Shown one piece after another: positions 10,804-20,939 of a stretch of 64,000 nt of DNA. Position 1 is the first letter of the stretch. Each line of letters starts with the position of its first letter. Origin of the DNA: CAZWSE01 sp964636575 (GTDB lineage Bacteria; Pseudomonadota; Alphaproteobacteria; Rhodobacterales; Rhodobacteraceae); assembly GCA_964636575.1 (NCBI GenBank), contig CAZWSE010000001.1, forward strand, positions 1 through 64,000, given 5' to 3'. Position numbers and translations under genes: made by a program. Under the pieces are notes generated by a model. That model was given only the letters and a program-made list of their open reading frames with translations. It ran no database searches and was not told the origin of the DNA.

Positions 10804-11201
10804 CGAAAGTCGTTCTGGTATCAGCAGTGGCGCTGATCGATGTAGATGGACGCATCCTTTTGGCACAACGCCCTGAAGGCAAGTCGATGGCCGGATTGTG
10901 GGAGTTTCCAGGCGGAAAAGTTGAAAGTGGTGAAACGCCAGAACAGGCGCTGATCCGTGAGTTGGAGGAAGAGCTTGGGATCAACACCTGGGCATCTTGC
11001 CTCGCGCCTTTGACGTTTGCGAGCCATGCCTATGACGACTTTCATTTGCTGATGCCGCTGTTCGCCTGCCGAAAGTGGGAAGGCACACCTACATCGCGCG
11101 AGAATCAAAAATTGACATGGGTTTATGCGAAAGACTTGCGAAATTTCCCCATGCCAGCGGCAGACGTTCCGCTTATCCCGATTCTCAGAGATTGGTTGTG
11201 A
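10800..11201 (+). CDS. mutT: MutT-type (d)NTP pyrophosphohydrolase (Nudix)
   Basis: Sanitises oxidised nucleotides such as 8-oxo-dGTP. The complete Nudix box is present at about residues 38-60 (GGKVESGETPEQALIREL then EEELGI). The 133-residue length and the start MTKVVLVSAVALIDVDGRIL fit short MutT proteins. It overlaps argJ by ATGA, the usual arrangement in Rhodobacterales as far as I recall, and is followed by a hairpin terminator. Confidence 0.93.
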   Translation: MTKVVLVSAVALIDVDGRILLAQRPEGKSMAGLWEFPGGKVESGETPEQALIRELEEELGINTWASCLAPLTFASHAYDDFHLLMPLFACRKWEGTPTSRENQKLTWVYAKDLRNFPMPAADVPLIPILRDWL

Positions 11202-11212
11202 GTATGTGCATA

Positions 11213-11240
11213 ACAGAGTCAGTATTGCTGACTGTGTTTT
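11213..11240 (+). terminator. Hairpin terminator after mutT
   Basis: The stem AGTCAG (11217-11222) / CTGACT (11228-11233) is extended past one G-G mismatch by ACA/TGT (11213-11215 with 11235-11237) and runs into TTTT, 12 bp after the mutT stop. Confidence 0.65.
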
Positions 11241-11372
11241 CGGCATTTTTTTGCTCAAATCGCTTCGTTTGCTACAGAATGTAACAAATTAAGGAAATCA
11301 CGACATTTTGTAAGTTTTCATTAATCAAACACTGGGTATGTTGAACGTGTTATTTTTTTGGGGAGGAATGAC

Positions 11373-11507
11373 ATGCTTCGCACAATCACACTCGGCTCCT
11401 GTGTATCCGTACAAGGCACCTATGTCCGCAATTTGCCTGATGGTCGAATTGCAGTCAAAGTTGGCTCGACGGAATATGCTGGTATCCCCGTCAACGCAAC
11501 GCGCTGA
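11373..11507 (+). CDS. 44-residue small protein, function unknown
   Basis: An independent mini-gene encoding MLRTITLGSCVSVQGTYVRN and onwards to NATR. GGAGG at 11362-11366 is an optimal ribosome site six bases before the ATG, and a strong terminator follows 30 bp after the stop, which together make translation credible. The product is beta-prone (GTYVRNLPDGRIAVKVG) with one cysteine (Cys10) and no signal peptide. I recall similar tiny proteins in other Rhodobacteraceae but no function. The 171 bp before it hold the mutT terminator and an AT-rich probable promoter. Confidence 0.75.
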   Translation: MLRTITLGSCVSVQGTYVRNLPDGRIAVKVGSTEYAGIPVNATR

Positions 11508-11537
11508 CGAACGGTTAAGCCAACCACCTTTGTAGAG

Positions 11538-11570
11538 AAGGGGACAGTTCACACACTGTCCCCTTTTTTC
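11538..11570 (+). terminator. Strong Rho-independent terminator after the 44-residue gene
   Basis: An 11-bp perfect stem (AAGGGGACAGT / ACTGTCCCCTT) with a 6-nt loop is followed by a T run and lies 21 bp before the 3' end of convergent infB. The T run favours the plus direction only. Confidence 0.92.
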
Positions 11571-11591
11571 ATGTCTTGCTGACTTCTGGCT

Positions 11592-14054
11592 TTATGTCAG
11601 ATTGCGTTCGACTTCTTCTCGTTCGAAGATTTCGATCACATCATCTGGACGAATATCGTCGTAGTTTTCGAACGCCATGCCGCATTCCTGACCCGACTGG
11701 ACCTCTGGCACTTCGTCTTTGAAGCGCTTCAAGGTCTTCAACGTGCCTTCGTGGATCACAACATCGTCCCGCAGCAAACGCACCCCGGCAGAGCGACGTG
11801 CGACGCCTTCGGTCACAAGGCAACCAGCCACTTTGCCGATGCCTGTAACTTTGAAGACTTCTTTGATGCTTGCGTAGCCAATGAAGTTTTCACGGATCTC
11901 GTTGCTAAGCAGTCCGGAGGCAGCCGCTTTCACGTCATCCACAAGGTCATAGATGACCGAGTAATAGCGGATTTCGACGCCTTTTTGGTTAGCCGTATTA
12001 CGCGCAGATGTGTTTGCACGAACGTTGAAGCCCATGATCGGCGCACCAGAGGCTTCAGCCAAACCAACGTCTGTTTCCGTGATCGCACCCACACCGTAGT
12101 GCAGCACGCGAACGCGGACCTCATCGTTGCCGATTTTTTCCATCGCTTGAACGATCGCTTCGGCAGAGCCTTGGACGTCGGCTTTCACCAAGATTGGCAA
12201 TTCGCTGACGTCTTCATCGGCCTTGGCGTTCGCCATCAGCTGTTCCAACGTCGTCGCAGCACCAGCGGCGGCGCGTTTGTCTTTGGCAGCCTTGGCACGG
12301 TATTCCGCGATTTCGCGGGCTTGGGCTTCGGTTTCAACCACGTTCAAAACGTCGCCAGCTTCGGGCGTACCGTTCAGACCAAGCACCTCAACCGGCACGG
12401 AAGGGCCAGCTTCATCAATACGGTCGCCTTTGTCATCAACGAGCGCACGCACTTTACCGTACTGTTCGCCTACAACAAAGATGTCGCCTTTGCGCAGGGT
12501 ACCTGTCTGAACCAAAACAGTCGCAACAGGGCCACGGCCAACGTCTAACTGAGCCTCAATCACGGCGCCTTGGGCAGCGCGATCAGGGTTGGCTTTCAGT
12601 TCGAGAATCTCGGCCTGCAAAGAAATCGCTTCTAGCAGTTCATCCAAACCGGTTCCGTTGATCGCAGAGACTTCGACGTCCTGCACATCGCCTGACATTT
12701 TCTCAACGATGACTTCATGCTGCAACAGATCGGTCCGCACCTTGTCCGCATTCGCGGCCGGGCGGTCGATTTTGTTAATGGCAACGATCATCGGCACTTC
12801 GGCGGCCTTAGCGTGCGCAATTGCTTCAATTGTTTGAGGCATCACAGCGTCATCCGCCGCAACAACTAGGATAACAATATCTGTCACCTGCGCCCCGCGA
12901 GACCGCATAGACGTAAAGGCCGCGTGACCTGGTGTATCGAGGAAGGTCAGCATCTGACCGTCTTGATTCACCTGATAAGCACCGATGTGCTGAGTGATCC
13001 CACCCGCTTCGCCAGATACAACTTTGGCATTCCGGATCGCATCAAGAAGCGAGGTTTTACCGTGGTCTACGTGACCCATCACAGTAATGACGGGCGGACG
13101 TGGCTTTTGGTCTTTTTCGTTTTCTTCAACAGGCGCGATGACGTCTTCCACATCAGCATCAGATACACGCACAACTTTGTGGCCGAATTCTTCGATGATG
13201 AGTTCGGCTGTATCAGCATCAATCGCTTCGTTTTGCGTTACCATCAGGCCGTTCTGCATCAGCGATTTCACAACGGCGCCGACACGTTCAGCCATACGGT
13301 TCGCCAGTTCAGAAACGATAATCGCTTCAGGTAACTGCACTTCACGCACAACCTTTTCGCGCTCGACAGAGCCGCCCATAGCCTTTTGGCGAGCACGTTC
13401 CTGTTTGCGTTTCATCTGCGCCATAGAGCGCTGACGGCCGCCTTCGCCACCAGACAAAGCCTGATTAAGCGTCAGCTTACCGCTGCGGCGACCTTCGTCG
13501 CCTTTACCGCGGCTGTTGCGGTCTTCTTTGTTGGGACGTTCAGGCGCTTTGCGGGCTGCGTCAGGGGCTGCGGACTTGCGCTGTTCTTGGACCGGCGCAG
13601 GTGCAGCTGCAACTTTGGACGCGTTTTCGGCCTCGCGCAGGCGGGCTGCATCATCCTCGGCCTTTTGCTTGGCTTTTTCTTCGCGCTCACGTTCAGCCGC
13701 TTCTTTGGCTTCCTGTTCGGCACGACGGCGTTCACGTTCTTCGGCGCGAGCTTTCTCTTCGGCGGCGCGGGCTGCGGCATCTTCTTCTTCACGTGCAGCA
13801 GCAGCCTTAACAGCCTTCAGACGCCGATCCATTTCGACATCAGAAATTCCCGCAGGGCGACGGGCCGGATCCCCAACAATAGGACCAGCAGTCGATGCAG
13901 GTTTAGCAGCACCCGGCTTGGGCACCACAACGCGCTTGCGCTTGGTTTCGACCACAACATTCTTGGTCCGCCCGTGAGAAAAACTTTGTTTCACATTTCC
14001 GGGACGGGCACCGCCACGCAGACCAAGTGTCTTTTTGCCATCATCTTCGCTCAT
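11592..14054 (-). CDS. infB: Translation initiation factor IF-2
   Basis: GTPase that places initiator tRNA on the ribosome. The 820-residue protein has a long charged Ala/Glu/Arg-rich N-terminal region (about 60-220, likely coiled coil), then the IF2_N segment and the G domain with [10 protein letters not shown] (G1), DTPGH (G3) and NKID (G4), and the C-terminal beta-barrel and fMet-tRNA-binding domains. It is the last gene of the rimP-nusA-ylxR-infB transcription-translation operon, 9 bp after ylxR. Confidence 0.98.
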   Translation of the reverse strand: MSEDDGKKTLGLRGGARPGNVKQSFSHGRTKNVVVETKRKRVVVPKPGAAKPASTAGPIVGDPARRPAGISDVEMDRRLKAVKAAAAREEEDAAARAAEEKARAEERERRRAEQEAKEAAEREREEKAKQKAEDDAARLREAENASKVAAAPAPVQEQRKSAAPDAARKAPERPNKEDRNSRGKGDEGRRSGKLTLNQALSGGEGGRQRSMAQMKRKQERARQKAMGGSVEREKVVREVQLPEAIIVSELANRMAERVGAVVKSLMQNGLMVTQNEAIDADTAELIIEEFGHKVVRVSDADVEDVIAPVEENEKDQKPRPPVITVMGHVDHGKTSLLDAIRNAKVVSGEAGGITQHIGAYQVNQDGQMLTFLDTPGHAAFTSMRSRGAQVTDIVILVVAADDAVMPQTIEAIAHAKAAEVPMIVAINKIDRPAANADKVRTDLLQHEVIVEKMSGDVQDVEVSAINGTGLDELLEAISLQAEILELKANPDRAAQGAVIEAQLDVGRGPVATVLVQTGTLRKGDIFVVGEQYGKVRALVDDKGDRIDEAGPSVPVEVLGLNGTPEAGDVLNVVETEAQAREIAEYRAKAAKDKRAAAGAATTLEQLMANAKADEDVSELPILVKADVQGSAEAIVQAMEKIGNDEVRVRVLHYGVGAITETDVGLAEASGAPIMGFNVRANTSARNTANQKGVEIRYYSVIYDLVDDVKAAASGLLSNEIRENFIGYASIKEVFKVTGIGKVAGCLVTEGVARRSAGVRLLRDDVVIHEGTLKTLKRFKDEVPEVQSGQECGMAFENYDDIRPDDVIEIFEREEVERNLT

Positions 14055-14063
14055 GAAGCTCGT

Positions 14064-14684
14064 CTATCCTTCCAGAGGGCCTTTGCCCTCATCTTTCTTG
14101 CGCAGGCCTTTTAACCGTTGGGCTTCCTCTACAACACGTAGAGTGAGTCCACCAGAGGCCAGCGCCCCATGTATCACAGTTTGGCGACCGAATGCCAAAC
14201 CCAATTCATCTGCCGTCAGACACCCGATGTAGTGCCCGTAGTGCGGCGTGCTTAACTTCGACTTACCGCGGCCCGATCCGTCGATGGCTTGAATCAACAC
14301 AAGCGCCTCTTCGGATTGAAGCCAGCTTTTGACTTTTTCGTATCCTGCAACTGCATGACCGGATTTACGCGACAGGCTGATCAAATCGACAACGCGGCGC
14401 ATCAGTATACGGTCCACCTCATCCACCAGATCGTCACGGGCCTGAACCGGTTTCTTTGCAGCGCGGTTGAACAACCCTTTCTTGACGGCGGTTTCAATCG
14501 CATTTCGGTCTGCGGACACATATATGCCCCGGCCTGGCAATTTACCCATAACGTCAGGATACACCTGATCGTCCGGCCCAACAACAAAACGGATCAAGCC
14601 AAACTTTGGCTGCACCTCGCCTGTGGCAATGCACTTGCGGTCGGGACCGTCGGACCGGTCTTTTGAGGCGCCACCGCGACCCAT
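14064..14684 (-). CDS. YlxR-domain RNA-binding protein with C-terminal L7Ae-like domain
   Basis: Putative RNA-binding protein of the nusA-infB operon. The N-terminal half carries the YlxR motif (RKCIATGE near residue 17, GRGIYVSADR near residue 56); the C-terminal half (about 95-180, DLISLSRKSGHAVAGYEKV) resembles the L7Ae/YlxQ fold, so this looks like the fused YlxR-YlxQ form known in alphaproteobacteria. I place the start at ATG 14684 because it avoids overlap with nusA and begins just before the conserved domain; codons further upstream lie inside nusA. Confidence 0.88.
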   Translation of the reverse strand: MGRGGASKDRSDGPDRKCIATGEVQPKFGLIRFVVGPDDQVYPDVMGKLPGRGIYVSADRNAIETAVKKGLFNRAAKKPVQARDDLVDEVDRILMRRVVDLISLSRKSGHAVAGYEKVKSWLQSEEALVLIQAIDGSGRGKSKLSTPHYGHYIGCLTADELGLAFGRQTVIHGALASGGLTLRVVEEAQRLKGLRKKDEGKGPLEG

Positions 14685-14706
14685 CTGGATGCCCCGAGGC
14701 CTGAGA

Positions 14707-16326
14707 TCAGGCCTCGGCCTCCTCATCAGCGTCTGCGCCATCTTCGGCTTCTGCATCCGCTTCAAGTTCGGCAGGATCAACCCAACCCAGCATTACGCGG
14801 GCGGTCATCACCATGGTTTGGGCCTCTTCCAGAGACATTTCAAATTGCTCCAACAAACCTTCGTCTTTGACGCGTTCGCCATCAACTGTTGTCCAGCCAC
14901 CGGCCAGTTCCCAATCCGCACAGGTCGCGAAGTCTTCCAGCGTTTTCACACCGTCCTTGGCCAGTGCTTCAATCATTTGGGGGGTCAGACCTTCAAATTC
15001 AACCAGACTGTCCTCAACGCCCAGCGCACGGGCGTTTTCCATGGCCTTTTTGTTGTCGGCTTCCAGTACATCGCGGGCACGGGCCTGCAATTCGCCGGCT
15101 GTCGCTTCGTCAACACCGTCAATGACCAAAAGCTCATCAACTTCAACGTATGCAACTTCTTCGAGGTTGGTAAATCCTTCAGAAACAAGGAGTTGCGCAA
15201 AGAATTCGTCGAGGTCCAGCTTTTCCATAAAGAGCTTCGTGCGAACTTCGAACTCGGCTTGACGACGCGCGCTTTCCTGTTCTTCGGTCATGATGTCGAT
15301 ATCAAGGCCGGTCAGCTGAGACGCCAGACGCACGTTTTGACCACGACGGCCGATAGCGAGGCTCAACTGCTCTTCTGGAACAACAACTTCGATACGCTCT
15401 GCGTCTTCGTCCAGAACAACTTTGCTAACCTCGGCGGGCTGCAAGGCGTTCACAAGGAAGGTTGGCATGTCTTCGTTCCAAGGGATGATGTCGATCTTTT
15501 CGCCCTGAAGCTCATTCACAACGGCCTGAACACGGCTACCGCGCATACCTACGCAAGCACCCACGGGGTCAATAGAGCCATCATAAGAAATCACAGCGAT
15601 CTTAGCGCGGGATCCGGGATCACGGGCAACCGCTTTGATCTCAATGATGCCATCATAGATTTCTGGCACTTCCATCTTGAAGAGCTCTGCCATGAACATT
15701 GGATCGGTGCGCGACAGGAAAATCTGCGGGCCACGCTGTTCGCGACGAACGTCTTTGATGTAGCAGCGGATACGGTCGTTCGGGCGATAGCTTTCGCGGC
15801 CGATTTTCTCGTTCCGGCGCAGGATCGCTTCGCCAGCGCCCACATCCACGATGACGTTGCCGTATTCTTCGCGTTTGACCAACGCGTTGATGATCGTACC
15901 AGCGCGGTCTTTGAATTCTTCAAACTGACGGTCGCGTTCGGCTTCGCGGATCTTTTGCAAGATCACCTGCTTGGCGGACTGTGCAGCGATCCGACCCATC
16001 TCAACAGGCGGCACTTCTTCGACAAAGGTCTGCCCGACTTCAGGGTTTTCCATGTACTGCTTGGCCTGTTCGACTGTGAATTCGGCCTGATAATTTTCCA
16101 GCTCTTCTTCATCGACCACAGTGCGGACACGGGTGAACGTCGCCTTGCCGTTTTTGCGGTCGATAGACACGCGAATGTCCATTTCAGCGCCATAGCGGGA
16201 CTTGGCAGCACGAGCGAGTGATTCTTCCATCGCCTCAACGACCAACGCAGGGTCGATCATTTTCTCACGGGCTACGGCCTCTGCGGTTTGCAAAAGCTCA
16301 AGCTGGTTTGCGGATGTAATCGCCAT
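14707..16326 (-). CDS. nusA: Transcription termination/antitermination factor NusA
   Basis: Binds RNA polymerase and nascent RNA to control pausing, termination and antitermination. The 539-residue protein shows the N-terminal polymerase-binding domain, S1 domain (about 130-200), two KH domains (about 225-345, GMRGSRVQAVVNELQGEKID and IGRRGQNVRLASQLTG) and helix-hairpin-helix repeats in the C-terminal part, ending in an acidic tail (DGADADEEAEA). Its ATG overlaps the rimP stop by one base (TAATG). Confidence 0.98.
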   Translation of the reverse strand: MAITSANQLELLQTAEAVAREKMIDPALVVEAMEESLARAAKSRYGAEMDIRVSIDRKNGKATFTRVRTVVDEEELENYQAEFTVEQAKQYMENPEVGQTFVEEVPPVEMGRIAAQSAKQVILQKIREAERDRQFEEFKDRAGTIINALVKREEYGNVIVDVGAGEAILRRNEKIGRESYRPNDRIRCYIKDVRREQRGPQIFLSRTDPMFMAELFKMEVPEIYDGIIEIKAVARDPGSRAKIAVISYDGSIDPVGACVGMRGSRVQAVVNELQGEKIDIIPWNEDMPTFLVNALQPAEVSKVVLDEDAERIEVVVPEEQLSLAIGRRGQNVRLASQLTGLDIDIMTEEQESARRQAEFEVRTKLFMEKLDLDEFFAQLLVSEGFTNLEEVAYVEVDELLVIDGVDEATAGELQARARDVLEADNKKAMENARALGVEDSLVEFEGLTPQMIEALAKDGVKTLEDFATCADWELAGGWTTVDGERVKDEGLLEQFEMSLEEAQTMVMTARVMLGWVDPAELEADAEAEDGADADEEAEA

Positions 16327-16907
16327 TAGGTGTTCTCCTCATCAGACCCTTCGGTCGTCTCTATCTCGTCGAATTCTTCGTCTTCTATCAGCACGCCCGC
16401 TTCTTTGCGTTGACGCAGCATTTCCTTGATCAGGTCGTCGGTCAAAACCAATTTGGCGTCCGACAACCACTCAAATTTCAGGCCAATCGTGCCTTCGGCC
16501 ACGTTGATCAGCACTTCGTCACCGTCGACACCAGCCAAGGGGCCTTTGAACCGGCGGCGCCCGTCAATCAGATCATCCGTTTCAATTTTGGCTTCATAGC
16601 CTTCGAACATGTCAAAGTCTTTCAGCCGTGTCAGAGGCCGGTCGATCCCCGGGCTGGACACTTCTAACGCATATGGGTCCACAATCGGGTCTTCTACATC
16701 CAGAACGGCACTTACGGCTGTGGAAATCTGGGCACAATCGTCAACCTCGATCCCGCCTTCAGGTTTGTCGGCCATGATCTGCAAGATGCTTTCTTTGCCG
16801 GTCATCAAGCGCACGCGCACCAGTTCATACCCCATGTCTTCAATGACAGGAGTGATGATTTCGGCCATCCGGCGGTCAATCGCAGCTTTGGCAATAAGGT
16901 CGTTCAT
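16326..16907 (-). CDS. rimP: Ribosome maturation factor RimP
   Basis: Assists maturation of the 30S subunit. The frame is open for five more codons upstream to a TTG, but the first ATG is at 16907 ([20 protein letters not shown]), giving 193 residues with the typical N-terminal alpha/beta domain ([15 protein letters not shown]) and C-terminal Sm-like barrel, plus an acidic tail of about 25 residues. It opens the rimP-nusA-ylxR-infB operon directly downstream of a minus-strand terminator. Confidence 0.94.
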   Translation of the reverse strand: MNDLIAKAAIDRRMAEIITPVIEDMGYELVRVRLMTGKESILQIMADKPEGGIEVDDCAQISTAVSAVLDVEDPIVDPYALEVSSPGIDRPLTRLKDFDMFEGYEAKIETDDLIDGRRRFKGPLAGVDGDEVLINVAEGTIGLKFEWLSDAKLVLTDDLIKEMLRQRKEAGVLIEDEEFDEIETTEGSDEENT

Positions 16908-16920
16908 TTCATCCAGACAC

Positions 16921-16944
16921 AAAAAAACGGGCGCGCGGCCCGTT
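16921..16944 (-). terminator. Rho-independent terminator upstream of rimP
   Basis: Read on the minus strand, AACGGGC pairs with GCCCGTT across a 5-nt loop and runs straight into a T tract (complement of A 16921-16927). It ends the pip/binding-protein transcript and insulates the rimP operon, whose promoter must lie at or beyond this point. Confidence 0.88.
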
Positions 16945-17040
16945 ATCGAAGTTCGGTGGGCTTCAGGTTTGGACCCTCAAGCGCCGCTGTTGATATCCAT
17001 ATACGTGGAGGCCCCTGAGTCTACAAGCCCCAAACCGCGT

Positions 17041-17859
17041 TCAGGCGAACCACCAGCGTTCGGCCATCCGCAGGTTGTCCATTGGCGCAGACTGACCAAC
17101 CGGTGTTGGACGCGCAACTTGCGTTGAAATCTGGGCGCCGTCTGTTTGGTCGACCACATCCACCAAGCCTTCACGTAGTGCGGTCATCCGCACTTGAGCA
17201 TCTGGAATTGACACAAATTCAATCGTTTCAAACCAGCCAGATTGCCCGTCTTTGTAGTGGGTTTCGACCCGTTCCCCAATAAACTGACGGCCCGCATCAA
17301 ACCGACGGAGGCTGTAAAGTCCCGTCCCTATCCCTGCGTCCACACCTAGCGCGAAGGGCGCAATAACATGCGCTGCGTTTGACAGTCTCATCGGCAGGTT
17401 CGGATTCCCTTGCGTCAGTCTTAAAGAAACGCTGTGTCGACCAAGCCGTTCGATACGGTCCAATCCGATCAAGTCAGCATTTGCAGAAAGACTCGCCACG
17501 ACATCATCTGCATCAAAGGCAGACCCGTTGTGGAAAGATACGTCATCACGTAGATCAAACTGCCAGTCTTTAGCGTCAGAGCTGCCGCGCCAGTCGGTCG
17601 CCAGCTCGCCCCGTAATGCGCCGTCTGGTCCGATTTCGGTCAACGTATCAAACACACCGCCGACACCTGCCATACGCAAAAACAGTCCCGCGTCAGCGGT
17701 GGCGATCCGCCCCCAAGTGTCGGCCCGATCTGCACCAGATAGCCCGACACGCAGCCTTCCCCCTGCCCGCGGTTTTGCCTGCGCGGACAATCCCGACGCG
17801 CTAAGCAAAGCGGCAGCTGCACCGGAGGCAAACAAGGCACGGCGATCGAGGCGGGTCAT
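17041..17859 (-). CDS. Half-length ABC peptide-binding protein (SBP_bac_5-like, N-terminal part)
   Basis: Resembles the N-terminal part of family 5 (oligopeptide/nickel) solute-binding proteins: a twin-arginine-type signal (RLDRRALFASGAAAALL), GGRLRVGLSGADRADTW, and DWQFDLRDDVSFHNGSAFDADDV. Full-length members are about 500 residues; this one stops at 272 and lacks the second half of the ligand-binding lobes. The 133 bp to rimP hold no room for the rest. No permease or ATPase genes are adjacent. It overlaps pip by ATGA. It could be a decayed gene or a shortened binding protein with a new task. Confidence 0.75.
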   Translation of the reverse strand: MTRLDRRALFASGAAAALLSASGLSAQAKPRAGGRLRVGLSGADRADTWGRIATADAGLFLRMAGVGGVFDTLTEIGPDGALRGELATDWRGSSDAKDWQFDLRDDVSFHNGSAFDADDVVASLSANADLIGLDRIERLGRHSVSLRLTQGNPNLPMRLSNAAHVIAPFALGVDAGIGTGLYSLRRFDAGRQFIGERVETHYKDGQSGWFETIEFVSIPDAQVRMTALREGLVDVVDQTDGAQISTQVARPTPVGQSAPMDNLRMAERWWFA

Positions 17860-18827
17860 TCTTCGGCAATCCTGTCCATAACGCGCACCAATTCAGCACT
17901 TATGCCCGGCTCAGACAAGGCATGACCTGCATTTCGGACCATCTTCAATTCACCTGCCGGCCAAAGCTGGGACACCTTATAGGCGGATTCGGGCGGACAA
18001 ATCATGTCATAGCGGCCCTGCACGATTGTACCGGGGATATGCGCGATCCGGCCCATATGCGCCAAGATTTGACCGTCAAATTCAAGGAAACCGGCGTTGA
18101 TGAAATAGTGATTCTCTAGCCGCGCGAAAGCGCGGGCGTAGTCACCTGGACTTTCGCCGGACGTGCCGGTCGAATGAATAGAGGCCAACGCGTTTTCCCA
18201 AGCCGACCATGCCCGCCCGTATCGGGTTTCCAGTGAAGTATCGCCGGAGAACAACCGCCGGTTATAGGCGGCGATCAGATCGTCACGTTCGTCTTCGGGG
18301 ATAATATTGCAAAACCGTGCCCATGTTTCTGGCCAAAACTTGCCCGCTCCGCCGCCATAGAACCAATCAAGCTCGGCTTTGGTCATTAGGAACACGCCAC
18401 GCAGAACCAGATGAGACGCGCGTTCGGGGTGGGTTTGCGCGTAGATCAGCGAAAGCGTCGCGCCCCAACTGCCGCCAAAAACCGCCCATGTTTCTATATC
18501 CAAGGCGCGGCGGATCAGTTCCATGTCGGACACCAGATCCCACGTCGTGTTGTTTTGAACGGACGCATGCGGACGCGATCTGCCACATCCGCGTTGATCG
18601 AACAAAATGATCCGGTAATGCTTGGGATCAAAATAACGCCGCATCGCAGGGCTGCACCCACCGCCCGGACCGCCATGCACCACAACAACGGGCTTACCCG
18701 CCGGGTTTCCACATTGCTCAACATAGACCTGATGGTTCTGACCCACATCCAGCATCTGCTGATCGAACGGGTCAATCGGCGGATACAGATATTGCACTGC
18801 GCGCTTTTGGTCCAAGAATTTGTCCAT
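17856..18827 (-). CDS. pip: Proline iminopeptidase
   Basis: Cytoplasmic alpha/beta-hydrolase that removes N-terminal proline from peptides (S33 family). The oxyanion-hole motif [10 protein letters not shown] and the nucleophile elbow [10 protein letters not shown] (catalytic Ser) are present, with the catalytic His in [10 protein letters not shown] near the C-terminus. The ATG at 18827 gives 323 residues ([18 protein letters not shown]), the usual length; upstream in-frame codons overlap the ubiG promoter region. It overlaps the half-length binding protein by four bases and is divergent from ubiG. Confidence 0.93.
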   Translation of the reverse strand: MDKFLDQKRAVQYLYPPIDPFDQQMLDVGQNHQVYVEQCGNPAGKPVVVVHGGPGGGCSPAMRRYFDPKHYRIILFDQRGCGRSRPHASVQNNTTWDLVSDMELIRRALDIETWAVFGGSWGATLSLIYAQTHPERASHLVLRGVFLMTKAELDWFYGGGAGKFWPETWARFCNIIPEDERDDLIAAYNRRLFSGDTSLETRYGRAWSAWENALASIHSTGTSGESPGDYARAFARLENHYFINAGFLEFDGQILAHMGRIAHIPGTIVQGRYDMICPPESAYKVSQLWPAGELKMVRNAGHALSEPGISAELVRVMDRIAEE

Positions 18828-18924
18828 TACTGACCTATATAGGGCTGTACAGCGGGTTCCCAAGGTCGGGAATCTATATACAGGCTTCGTCACACGCCGT
18901 CCACAAGACCACATGGAGACCAGA

Positions 18925-19671
18925 ATGCAAGCGCATCAGACCACTGTTGACCCCGACGAAGTTGCTAAATTTGAAGCAATGGCTGCGGAATGGTGGGACC
19001 CCAATGGCAAATTCAAACCGCTTCATATGCTTAATCCCTGCCGATTGGACTATATTACATCCCAAATAGCGGGTGAGTTTGACCGTGACTTAAGCGGCCC
19101 TTTACCGTTCAAAGGGCTGCGCATTTTAGATATCGGATGCGGTGGCGGGTTACTGGCGGAACCCATGGCGCGCCTTGGTGCAACCGTGGTTGGTGCTGAC
19201 GCCGCAGAGCGCAACATCCCCGTTGCCCAAGTCCATGCCGAGCAATCGGGCCTGACCATCGATTACCGCCATACCACCGCCGAAGCGATGGCCGCTGCCG
19301 GTGAACAATTTGATGTGGTTCTGAACATGGAAGTGGTGGAACACGTCGCAGACCCCTTGGCTTATCTGACCGCCTGCCATGATCTTTTGAAACCGTGTGG
19401 GCTGCACATTTGCTCTACCATCAACCGGAACCCGAAATCCTATGTTGTCGCGATCATAGGTGCTGAACATGTTATGCGGTGGCTGCCCAAAGGAACGCAT
19501 GAATGGTCTAAGTTCATCACGCCCGACGAGCTTTTCAATTTGCTCAAATCGTCCGGCATGACGCCCGTTGATCGCAAGGGCTTTGTGTTCAATCCGATTG
19601 CCTGGAGTTGGAGTCTGTCTGACCGTGATCTTAGCGTGAACTACGTCACGGCTAGCACTAAACCAGCCTAG
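18925..19671 (+). CDS. ubiG: Bifunctional ubiquinone O-methyltransferase UbiG
   Basis: Performs both O-methylations in ubiquinone synthesis using SAM. The class I methyltransferase motif [18 protein letters not shown] is at about residues 67-84. I chose ATG 18925 ([25 protein letters not shown]) because GGAGA lies just ahead and the 248-residue length matches the family; an ATG at 18913 is possible. Its TAG stop overlaps that of convergent marR in a CTAG. Confidence 0.95.
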   Translation: MQAHQTTVDPDEVAKFEAMAAEWWDPNGKFKPLHMLNPCRLDYITSQIAGEFDRDLSGPLPFKGLRILDIGCGGGLLAEPMARLGATVVGADAAERNIPVAQVHAEQSGLTIDYRHTTAEAMAAAGEQFDVVLNMEVVEHVADPLAYLTACHDLLKPCGLHICSTINRNPKSYVVAIIGAEHVMRWLPKGTHEWSKFITPDELFNLLKSSGMTPVDRKGFVFNPIAWSWSLSDRDLSVNYVTASTKPA

Positions 19672-20108
19672 CTTTCGCTTAGAAACTTACGCAATTCGCG
19701 CAAAACCGGAAGCGTGGAGCGCACTTTTTCCGATCCGACCTGACCCACGATTTCAGTGATGATCGGGCTGATGGTTGCAACTGCCTGATCCCGTGCTGCA
19801 CGACCTGAGGGGCTAATAGAAACCATCTTGCGGCGGGCATCGTCCCAATCAGGACGGATATGGATATAGCCCGCCCATTCCAGCTTGTTCAGTGTATTTG
19901 TCATTGCCCCGCGAGTGAGGTTGAACAGGTTCGCCAACTGAGCAGGGGTCCGTTCTTCTGACGTGTAGGCCAGCGCATTCAAGACCGAGAAATGCGAAAT
20001 TTCCATACCTTTGGGCAGGACTTTGGTCAGCCGATTTCGCATCAACTGATCTGTCATAACAATCTCGCTAAACAGCGAAACCGCGATACTGTTGTCGTCG
20101 TCGTTCAT
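19668..20108 (-). CDS. MarR-family transcriptional regulator
   Basis: A 146-residue winged-helix regulator: the central region (about 45-110, [22 protein letters not shown] followed by a wing with [17 protein letters not shown]) is typical for MarR. Ligand and targets are unknown. It starts directly after the stop of the nitrilase-family gene (no gap), so nit, grx and marR likely share a transcript. Confidence 0.88.
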   Translation of the reverse strand: MNDDDNSIAVSLFSEIVMTDQLMRNRLTKVLPKGMEISHFSVLNALAYTSEERTPAQLANLFNLTRGAMTNTLNKLEWAGYIHIRPDWDDARRKMVSISPSGRAARDQAVATISPIITEIVGQVGSEKVRSTLPVLRELRKFLSES

Positions 20109-20939
20109 TCACGGACCGTCGAAATCTCTGGCATTCAAAAGGGACGGTACTTTCTTTCGAGCAGCCGCCACTTCGTTAACATTTAGGTCGAATATATGAA
20201 TTCCCACTTCGGTTCCAGCATCAACCAAAACTTCACCCCAAGGCGAAATAGCCATCGAATGGCCATATGTCCGACGGGGTTTTCCACTTTGGGCAGCATG
20301 TTCTCCGGTTTGCGCGGGGGCCAGCACGTAACACCCTGTCTCAATCGCGCGGGCTCGTAACAACGCCTCCCAATGTGCAGCGCCAGTGACCGGCGAGAAC
20401 GCAGAGGGAATGGTCAAAATCTGAGCACCTGATTGTGCCAAAGCACGATACAATTGCGCAAACCGGACGTCATAACAGACGCTCATCCCGACTTTAGCCC
20501 ATCCAGCATCGACGCAAACCGCCTGTGATCCCGGTCTATACCCCGCTGATTCGCGATACGTTTCCTCTGGCGTGACTTCCACATCGAACATGTGGATTTT
20601 ATCGTACCAAGCCGCAATCGACCCACCCGGCCCGATCAAGAAAGACCGATTTGCAAAACGGCCATCTGCATCGTTCGTTTTCAACGCCAAAGACCCGATC
20701 AAAAGCCATATCCCTAGATCAGCTGCCTGCGCCCGAAAGGCTGCAAGGCTTTGATCTTCAGACTGAGGCTTCAGCACATCGTTCTGACGTGCACGACGGG
20801 TTGAGACGCAGTTCGTGACCTCGGGCGTCAAAACAAACCCTGCGCCTTGCCCTGCTGCCTCAGCAATCAAGGATTGCGTGATACCCAAGTTCTGATCAGG
20901 ATCGTCGCCAGAACACAGTTGGATCAATGCGGTCTTCAT
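20109..20939 (-). CDS. Carbon-nitrogen hydrolase (Nit1/deaminated-glutathione amidase-like)
   Basis: Nitrilase-superfamily amidase of 276 residues with the Glu-Lys-Cys triad visible in order: TPEVTN, YDKIHMFDV and GMSVCYDVRF. The pattern and the neighbouring glutaredoxin fit the Nit branch that repairs deaminated glutathione, but the substrate is inferred. It overlaps the glutaredoxin gene by four bases and abuts marR. Confidence 0.88.
   Translation of the reverse strand: MKTALIQLCSGDDPDQNLGITQSLIAEAAGQGAGFVLTPEVTNCVSTRRARQNDVLKPQSEDQSLAAFRAQAADLGIWLLIGSLALKTNDADGRFANRSFLIGPGGSIAAWYDKIHMFDVEVTPEETYRESAGYRPGSQAVCVDAGWAKVGMSVCYDVRFAQLYRALAQSGAQILTIPSAFSPVTGAAHWEALLRARAIETGCYVLAPAQTGEHAAQSGKPRRTYGHSMAISPWGEVLVDAGTEVGIHIFDLNVNEVAAARKKVPSLLNARDFDGP

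Noticed and set aside
11751..12548. A 265-codon plus-strand reading frame opposite infB
   Set aside because: Antisense shadow of the infB G and C-terminal domains; no initiation signals and no recognisable fold.
14623..16221. A 532-codon plus-strand reading frame opposite nusA/ylxR
   Set aside because: It is antisense to highly conserved nusA, lacks a ribosome site and has histidine/phenylalanine-rich shadow composition typical of the reverse frame of a GC3-rich gene.
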